Source: Mnemiopsis leidyi
Lineage: Eukaryota > Ctenophora > Tentaculata > Lobata > Bolinopsidae
NCBI GenBank assembly: GCA_000226015.1
Contig: JH153596.1
Coordinates: 169,905 to 195,146, forward strand
DNA: 25,242 bases
Direction: 5' to 3'
Shown: piece after piece, positions 19,890 through 25,242 of the stretch
Numbering within the stretch: the stretch's first letter is position 1
Layout of the letters: every line of letters starts with the position of its first letter
Notes under the pieces: generated by a model
The model's database searches: none
Told to the model about the DNA's origin: nothing
Seen by the model: the letters and a program-made list of their open reading frames with translations, nothing else
Program-made: the position numbers and the translations under genes

Positions 19890-21395
19890 ATTATCTAATG
19901 GTCTGTATATGGTATGGGTCATGGGTTTAAAGCTAGATCATGATCATTTCTTCGATTCCCCGCTTGCTATCAAAGAATCTTCCACCTCTTCAAAGTTTCA
20001 CACGTATTTTTAAATGCTGTTGATTGAGGCAAAATATATTGCTGTTTTAGGACGCCGGAGTTATTTCTCAGCCACCTTGAATTGTTCGTGAAAGCTAATT
20101 CAGTCTGAAAGTGCGAAGGAAAAGCTCTCGGGATGTAAGAACGTGTACGACGTACGTTTGGAGATGAACCACGCACGAGTAAGATAAGTTATGGTAATAG
20201 CTAATAAGTGCAGATTGGTGTCAAATCCGTAAGATGCAATCATCAGAAATCTAGTCGCTATTTCTGGAACTTTCTCTCTCTCTCTCTCTCTCGCTCTGAT
20301 TAACTATGGAATTTTGAAGCGCTAAATGTTTTTGGTAAAGATTGACGGCCCCAGTGCAGCTTACGGAATGATTATCGTTTAAGTAAGGTAGCACTTAACG
20401 GTGGTTATAGCTTCATTTTCGTGTGTGATGCAATCGCCATAGCCAGCTTTCGGCATTTTTCCGCCGTGGACATTATTGACAAAAGCTGAGGTTAGGGTTG
20501 ACAGATGTTTCAGATTTGCACAGAGGAGATGATGCGAGTTAGTTTGGATAACACAGACTATTATGAACCTTCGCTACCGTTCACTCAACATCAAAAGGGT
20601 ATCGTATGGTAACCATGGTAAAGACTTCTGCTTTTATCTATGCTATCATTCTTGCAAAAAGTTAACTCGTGTCTTGTCAATTTCGCATGCTTATAAGAAT
20701 AACCGTCTTGACCTCTAGGACAAAAAGAACTAGAATCCAACCCGCTGTATTTCGCCAAAGTCTCAGTATCTTCTTGGATAACCGCTTTGTTACCTGTCGA
20801 CGATCGTCACCTCGCGATTGCACTCCTTCGTTTGATCTTGGAGCCCTACAGATAAAGCATTTGTTCAGTAAAGGTTTGATTTCATCAGATCGGTTTTGGT
20901 GTTTGCCTGTACTTTAAATTGTGACCCAAACGATGTGCCAATTATTGGTAGCTCAATTTTATGTTACAAGGGTGCCAAGTCAGTTTAATTCTGGCGTATT
21001 TATAGCTCAAAAAGCTGATTTTATACCCGATAGTGGGAAAACAATTTCAACATCTATTTACGGCTTAAAGCCGACGTTGAAAAAAGTCTATCATGACTTG
21101 AAGTGTCGCTCATAACACATTTTCTAGGCACTTGTAACAATTGTAACAGCAGACCAGGCACAAAATCTTAACTATGTCCTCACAAAGCGATCTCATTATT
21201 TGCAGTCAGCAAATACATTTTGATATAAGCTAAAAATATGAGATATCCAATTTGTTGGAGGAATTTCTTAAACCAGCGCTGATTATTGTGGCAAAGGCAG
21301 CTACTACCGGAGCAACTTTACGATATCATGTCAAAAAACGCCTCAATAGAAGTGGCAAGTGGCAGATCGGCTAGCAACATCAAATAAAGCCGCTT
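19890..21395. other. No recognisable gene; CT microsatellite inside
   Basis: A module-free interval of 1.5 kb. It contains a (TC)n run at 20272-20297 and a CAAAAGGG at 20592-20599 followed by an ATGGTAACCAT palindrome that does not fit the hairpin family. Open frames up to about 80 codons show no recognisable motif. Confidence 0.45.
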
Positions 21396-21398
21396 AAC

Positions 21399-21468
21399 GA
21401 AAAGGTAACCAATCGAGCATTCTCGATAATTCCATCAGTTAAGTCGAGAATTCTCGACAATCCTTTTG
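21399..21468 (+). repeat. Module M27 (both hairpins compensated)
   Basis: Box GAAAAGG is at 21399-21405. Hairpin 1 is ATCGAG-CATT-CTCGAT at 21412-21427 and hairpin 2 is GTCGAG-AATT-CTCGAC at 21443-21458. Both differ from the consensus arms yet pair perfectly. CCTTTTG at 21462-21468 directly follows and can pair with AAAAGG of the box, closing the module. Confidence 0.92.
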
Positions 21469-21765
21469 GTTGTTGGTTGATCATTTTGTCACTTATATGT
21501 TGTTAGATCTTGTTGTCCCTGACCAAGTTAGGCGAAGTGTAATATCTCAAACTATACTGAAGTTGTGACTAGTCCGTTAGGATGTTAGTGCTTATACTGT
21601 AGCTGTGTCATTGCACTGGTTATTCAAATAATTGGTTATTTTATGTTGACTTTTTCGTCTATATATAATCTGCTTCCGAACTAATCTATATTTTTATTCT
21701 GTGCTGCAATATGGTGGCCGCTCAGCCAGTTTTTCTCTCGTTCTCACTTATTATTAAAAGAAACG

Positions 21766-21778
21766 TTCTCGAACGTTC
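21766..21778. promoter_or_regulatory. Heat-shock-element-like sequence
   Basis: TTCTCGAACGTTC contains three alternating NTTCN/NGAAN units with correct 2-bp spacing, which is the minimal HSF site. It stands alone, with no promoter recognisable near it, so chance is likely. Confidence 0.2.
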
Positions 21779-22296
21779 TGCCGACCAGAATAATAATCAC
21801 ATGTTTTTCCAGCATTGTGGTACGGTATTCTGATAAGATTATCTTATGCTTTACGTGTTCTATGACGCACTGCTTATGCTTGTCCCAACGAATTTTTTGT
21901 AGCACCATCATGTATATTATTTTGTAATGTTGAAATTTAACCGGTTATTTTCAGTTTGTGAATTGATCTGTTTTCTCTTCTTGTTTATCGGTTGATTTAT
22001 GCTGTAGCAGTGCACTCTAAGGTTGCATGGGCTTTTGTCGTGAAATCTTCTCATGTAGATAGACCTCTGATCGAAATTGTATCAAATTGGCGTATGTTAA
22101 TATATTGACGTAGGCTCTATTGCGGCTCGATTATCGATAGTTCGTAGTGAACATTTGATCGTTTCGATTGTGATGTGAATTTATCGGTAGAGGCTTCTTA
22201 CCATGTGCTGGAAACATGATTTTCTTTTCTATGTTATGTAAGCTCTTGTTGCTTCCTAATATGGTCGTTATATTATATGGTATGTTATATATGGGT

Positions 22297-22365
22297 AAAA
22301 AGGTTCCATAATCGAGAGTTCTCGATATCCTATTTTCTCATGATTCTCAGTTGAGCATTCTCAAC
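22297..22365 (+). repeat. Module M28 (compensated first hairpin)
   Basis: Box AAAAAGG is at 22297-22303. Hairpin 1 is ATCGAG-AGTT-CTCGAT at 22311-22326 and hairpin 2 is GTTGAG-CATT-CTCAAC at 22350-22365. The linker is 23 nt. Confidence 0.9.
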
Positions 22366-22574
22366 GTTTATCTGGCATTCATTTCAGTGTCTAAATCTTG
22401 CCTTTATCTAAATGGATGATATGGTCAGTGTATTTTGGGCTCTTGTTACTCCGCTATATCTAGAGATCTGATACGTTTTTTCTGGAGCTGGTGTAATGAA
22501 TTGTGTACCTTGGTGTCCGATAATTATCGTCAATATCTGCACGTTTTTGTTCTGGATTAATCTTGGTGGAATGC

Positions 22575-22634
22575 GAAAAGTCTCCTTAGTTGAGCGCTCT
22601 CAACTGTCAACTTTCAAAGTTGAGGATTCTCAAC
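22575..22634 (+). repeat. Module M29 (last module)
   Basis: Box GAAAAGT is at 22575-22581. Hairpin 1 is GTTGAG-CGCT-CTCAAC at 22589-22604 and hairpin 2 is GTTGAG-GATT-CTCAAC at 22619-22634. It is the only otherwise intact module whose box ends in GT rather than GG. No further module is found downstream in the window. Confidence 0.9.
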
Positions 22635-22988
22635 ACCAAACCCACCTGTGTTTCATTGAGCAAACAATTTGGACTGGGTCATGTTTGTCACCTAGCCATA
22701 TTACGGCATGTTAACGATTGGACTTCTCTGATAAGGAGCATATTTTGTGACATGTTATTAGGATATGAATTCCACCACAGATCAAGTAGTTGGACATTGC
22801 TGAGATTGTCAAGTTTTCCAGGATGACGATGTCTTTCGAGAGCCTCATGTTGTATTGGCATTATGATTTTATAAGACTAATGATGGACTTTAATCCTTGA
22901 GCCCGTGCACTAGCGCTCTCAAGCATAATTATTACTGTACACTGTTATATTGAACATATTTCACATGGAATAGAGTGATCGCACAGAG

Positions 22989-23048
22989 TGACGTCATCAT
23001 GACGATGTCAGGCTGTTGATGACGTCAACTGAGATATGACGTCACGTG
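22989..23048. promoter_or_regulatory. Triple CRE plus E-box cluster
   Basis: Perfect palindromic TGACGTCA (CREB/ATF site) occurs at 22989-22996, 23020-23027 and 23037-23044. Half-site material, TGACGATGTCA, lies at 23000-23010, and a CACGTG E-box overlaps the last site at 23043-23048. Three exact 8-mers within 56 bp is far above chance. It lies 355 bp after the last hairpin module. Confidence 0.7.
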
Positions 23049-23600
23049 GGTGTGGTTCTCTAGTTGTCGTTATTTGTGTCTCTCTATCTTGCTTCCGGCA
23101 AGAAACATGAATACATTTATTCGGGCATGTATTGATAGGAAACCATCTTAGAGCACTAATGAAGAAAACATTTGGCTTCTAGCATATTACGGCCTTGATT
23201 TAGGAAATTAATTCTATTTTTAGATCGAGTGACAGAGTCTCACAAGATGCCGGCGAAAAGTCTGGGATGCTTAAGTGGGCCGAGCGATAAAAACAACTTT
23301 ACAAGCCCCGCACTACACTCAAAATACTCGCTGCGAACACTTTTCCGAGACAGCCTTTAAAGAAAACGAAGTGTGCTCCCAGGTTTTTCCTCGAACAGAG
23401 AGGGGGAAGGACTGATCACGCGTCAGATCACGTGGTTTCCCGTTTAACACAGATCAGTCCAATGGCGACTGGATATTTCTGTCGCCCTTGAGCTCCTCTG
23501 TTGTAAACGGGTAATCGCGTGACCTGTGCCGCCTCTCTTGTTCTGTCATGTGACTACTGTCAGTGTGCTTTATTTTACCCAATTATCGTTTAGCTCCACG
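23049..23600 (+). promoter_or_regulatory. Candidate promoter region
   Basis: Downstream of the CRE cluster the DNA becomes more GC-rich. It carries an ETS-like CTTCCGGC near 23092-23099, CACGTG at 23429-23434, CCAAT at 23459-23463 and TCATGTGAC at 23546-23554. No transcription start or first coding exon can be fixed. The orientation is guessed from acceptor-like sites on the + strand at 24.0-24.2 kb. Confidence 0.35.
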
Positions 23601-24005
23601 ACCGACTGTGTGGCTGAGATCTAGCAATGAACTGTGTGGCTCCTCGACACCCTTGGCCAAGTCGTCCTAAAGATTTATGGACTTTATAAAGATGCCTCCG
23701 CCACGGAGAGTTTATATTTGGTAATGTACATGTACATGGGCGTTGGACTTGAGTTTGCCCTGTTGGCATTTTGATTAAATTTTAGAGAAGTTTTGAGTTG
23801 AAAATGTTACAGAAAAGATAAGCTAACGATAAAATGAAGCAAGAGTAACTAAAGCTTTACAATTTTTCAAATGTTTTCTCCAAATCCTCTATCCTTACTT
23901 CTTTCTTTCTCAAATCTATTCTCAAACTTTCACATTTCCTTTAACTCCTATTCTATTGTACTTTATTCAGTATTCCTCTCTCACTTTACTTTTGCGTTTG
24001 TGCAG

Positions 24006-24095
24006 GTCTTTGTACCTGTGGGTATGTGGTGGGACATTAGTTTTATACCGAGGTATGCTCCCACTGCCTGCTGTCACCTGTTGACACGATTTGAG
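24006..24095 (+). pseudogene. Serine-protease-like segment, copy 1
   Basis: After a pyrimidine-rich tract ending TTTGTGCAG (to 24005), one frame reads SLYLWVCGGTLV, then a short insert, ML and PAVTC before a stop at about 24085. The order CGGTL...L.A..C resembles the strand leading into the catalytic histidine of trypsin-like (S1) proteases, CGGTLIS..VLTAAHC, but the histidine position reads T and spacing is two residues too long. The nucleotide sequence CTGTGGGTATGTGGTGGGAC is shared with a second copy 170 bp downstream. GTATGT within it also looks like a splice donor, so a 16-nt microexon is an alternative reading. The homology call is by eye. Confidence 0.3.
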
Positions 24096-24175
24096 GGAGC
24101 TGCCCACTTTAAAACTAATTTTGATTACTTTTTTTCCATCCCTCAATTTCCGGTTTTTCTTCTTGAGTTGTGCAG

Positions 24176-24265
24176 GAATCTGATTGCCTGTGGGTATGTG
24201 GTGGGACATTAGTTTCAAACAGCAATATGCTCCTAACGGTTGTCAGCTCGCTTGTGCAAAATGAC
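24176..24265 (+). pseudogene. Serine-protease-like segment, copy 2
   Basis: Behind a tract TTTTTCTTCTTGAGTTGTGC and AG, the frame reads ESDCLWVCGGTLVSN, then SNMLLTVVSSLV. This is the better match to the S1 motif CGGTLIS..VLTAAHC, with one extra residue and serine where histidine would be, so no catalysis is expected even if translated. It shares CTGTGGGTATGTGGTGGGAC plus ATTAGTTT and ATGCTCC with copy 1, which marks a local duplication of about 65 bp including the acceptor. The frame stays open for another 46 codons, to about 24403, without recognisable content. It may be a diverged exon of a non-catalytic protease homologue, or chance. Confidence 0.38.
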
Positions 24266-24299
24266 AGTAACCTGGGGATGTATTCGATTACGAAACTAT

Positions 24300-24950
24300 T
24301 ATTCGAGATAAAAACTGGAAATTTTCTTTTTTCTTTCTCCCCTTTTCTCCACTCTTATCATGATATATCTGTAAATGTGGTCTTCGTTACTCTTGCTTCA
24401 TAGAATTTGAGGTCTTGAAAATATGATGCATGATTTGCTACAGTGCAGAATCAGCATCTTTTCATTTTGCATGATCTAATGCTAGGATGTATTTATTAAT
24501 GTGAAATTTAGACGGCAATTCCGTTGAATATTGATTAGGTATTTTGAAGATTGAAGCATACGTGTCATATTCAATTGTGCAATAGACTGCATCAGTTTTC
24601 AGTAACATGAAATATCATGCCCGGACTTGTCGAAATTTCAAGGGTTTCTTTTGTCTACAAATATATCATGCTTTCTTAATGAAGTAAATTCTCATCTTTT
24701 CTGTTTTGATCGTGTTAAGTCAAGGGATGTTAATTTAAGAAATTTGATGTGCCGTTGTAAAAGTTTCGAATGTTGAGAAATAGTTGTGTTCTTTGCTGAG
24801 AGTCTATTTATAATGTTGTTATGCCGCTGATGTTTTGCTACATGTGTGAGTGTAAATATAATTCAATTTTGTTGACTTCAGTCGCCTTGCCATAAGAGCA
24901 TTTCAATTCTTCCTAAAATAGAGCAGAGTTACACACAGTTTTAAAGCCCT
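24300..24950. other. AT-rich DNA without recognisable genes
   Basis: Nothing beyond a pyrimidine tract at 24319-24360 is apparent. No open frame, RNA gene or repeat can be supported. Confidence 0.5.
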
Positions 24951-25014
24951 GAAGGCGCGCAGCCTAATAATCTATACAGAGAACAAACTGTTAGCATTTT
25001 CTTACATATAAACA

Positions 25015-25029
25015 AACGCGCAGCGCGTT
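25015..25029. repeat. GC-rich perfect palindrome
   Basis: AACGCGC-A-GCGCGTT is perfectly self-complementary around one central base, at the left edge of the microsatellite. Confidence 0.7.
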
Positions 25030-25036
25030 AAAATCA

Positions 25037-25242
25037 TCTTTCTCGCACTATCTTTCGCTCACTATCTTTCTCTCTCTATCTATTAATCTATCTTTCTCTC
25101 ACTATCTTTCTCTCTCCCAGCCCACTCTCAGTCATTCTATCACTTTCTCTTTCTCTATCTATCTTTCGCTCACTATCTTTCGCTCACTATCTTTCTCTCT
25201 CTCTCTCTCTCTCTCTACTCTCTCTCTCTCTCTCTCTACTCT
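25037..25242. repeat. CT / CTATCTTTC microsatellite
   Basis: Irregular tandem units of CTATCTTTCTCTCA and CTATCTTTCGCTCA grade into pure (CT)n runs that reach the end of the window. Simple-sequence DNA with no function inferred. Confidence 0.95.

Larger units (their letters stand above)
3333..22634 (+). other. Directional double-hairpin module array (29 modules)
   Basis: The same architecture recurs 29 times, always in + orientation: a purine box (GAAAAGG, CAAAAGG or AAAAAGG), a short spacer, GTTGAG-N4-CTCAAC, a linker, and usually a second copy of the hairpin. Twenty-eight hairpins have exactly these arms, 14 have other arms that still pair fully (GCTGAG/CTCAGC, GTCGAG/CTCGAC, ATCGAG/CTCGAT, ATTGAG/CTCAAT, GTTGAA/TTCAAC, GTTGGG/CCCAAC, GATGAG/CTCATC) and six carry one G-U pair. 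The tetraloop is biased: the second base is nearly always a purine and about four in five loops end in T. Linkers and flanks are unrelated in sequence, so these are not recent mobile copies. The + strand wobble bias, the loop asymmetry and the one-sided box point to RNA. No member of any known RNA family is recognised. Whether the modules lie in one transcript or several is unknown. Confidence 0.9.

Noticed and set aside
20592..20617. CAAAAGGG followed by ATGGTAACCAT as a module
   Set aside because: The palindrome has 5-bp arms around one base, not a 6-bp stem with a tetraloop.
21766..21778. Heat-shock promoter
   Set aside because: One minimal three-unit HSE, no TATA or gene near it; kept only as a low-confidence site.
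3333..22634. CRISPR array
   Set aside because: Repeats are short palindromes with irregular spacing from 175 bp to over 2 kb, paired internally by a linker, in eukaryote-like DNA.
3333..22634. Palindromic transcription-factor binding sites
   Set aside because: A DNA dimer site should not show strand-specific G-U wobbles, an asymmetric loop, compensatory arm changes or a box always on one side. Not fully excluded.
3333..22634. Histone 3'-end stem-loops
   Set aside because: Stem and loop sizes agree (6 bp, 4 nt), but the sequence does not match the histone consensus, hairpins come in pairs and no histone frames are present.
3333..22634. Dispersed copies of a MITE
   Set aside because: Linkers and flanks share no sequence, and no target-site duplications are seen; only box, stems and spacing are conserved.
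3333..22634. Mitochondrial double-hairpin elements
   Set aside because: No mitochondrial genes, and a SINE, transposase scrap and satellite indicate nuclear DNA.

Overview
The window looks like nuclear DNA of an animal, probably a marine invertebrate; the species is not identifiable from sequence alone. Signs of this are the lack of any open frame longer than about 130 codons, a tRNA-derived SINE with intact Pol III boxes, a Tc1/mariner-like transposase scrap, CT microsatellites, a tandem satellite, foldback repeats, and splice-acceptor-like tracts ahead of short protein-like segments. No complete protein gene can be supported.

The main feature is a family of 29 short modules, all on the + strand, scattered from about 3.3 to 22.6 kb. 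The full module is a purine box (GAAAAGG or close), about 6-12 nt, a 6-bp/4-nt hairpin of consensus GTTGAG-N4-CTCAAC, a mostly 14-19 nt linker, and a second such hairpin. I count 49 clean hairpins plus one degraded: 28 with identical arms, 14 with different arms that still pair by compensatory changes, 6 with exactly one wobble pair, and one with a 5-nt loop. All six wobbles are G-U when read as + strand RNA and would be A-C on the other strand. Linkers and flanks show no similarity. This fits a structure selected in a + strand RNA, such as a long non-coding RNA or intron set with repeated hairpin pairs. No known family comes to mind; roX boxes and the Xist A-repeat are analogies only.

Layout: 1-1080, nested inverted repeats; 1270-1450, E-box cluster that could be a promoter; 1500-3330, featureless AT-rich DNA; 3.3-13.8 kb, modules M1-M17 with a four-copy ~172-bp satellite at 11.3-11.9 kb; 13.9-16.0 kb, a module-free gap holding a 183-bp foldback, purine-rich repeats and the SINE; 16.0-22.6 kb, modules M18-M29, densest at 17.0-17.7 kb, where a transposase-like helix-turn-helix scrap runs into the M19 box; 22.98-23.6 kb, three perfect cAMP-response elements, E-boxes and CCAAT, promoter-like; 24.0-24.3 kb, two diverged copies of a serine-protease-like segment behind acceptor-like tracts; 24.95-25.24 kb, CT/CTTT microsatellite.

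The array lies between two promoter-like regions, so one + strand transcript from about 1.4 kb carrying all modules is a testable idea, not a demonstrated fact.
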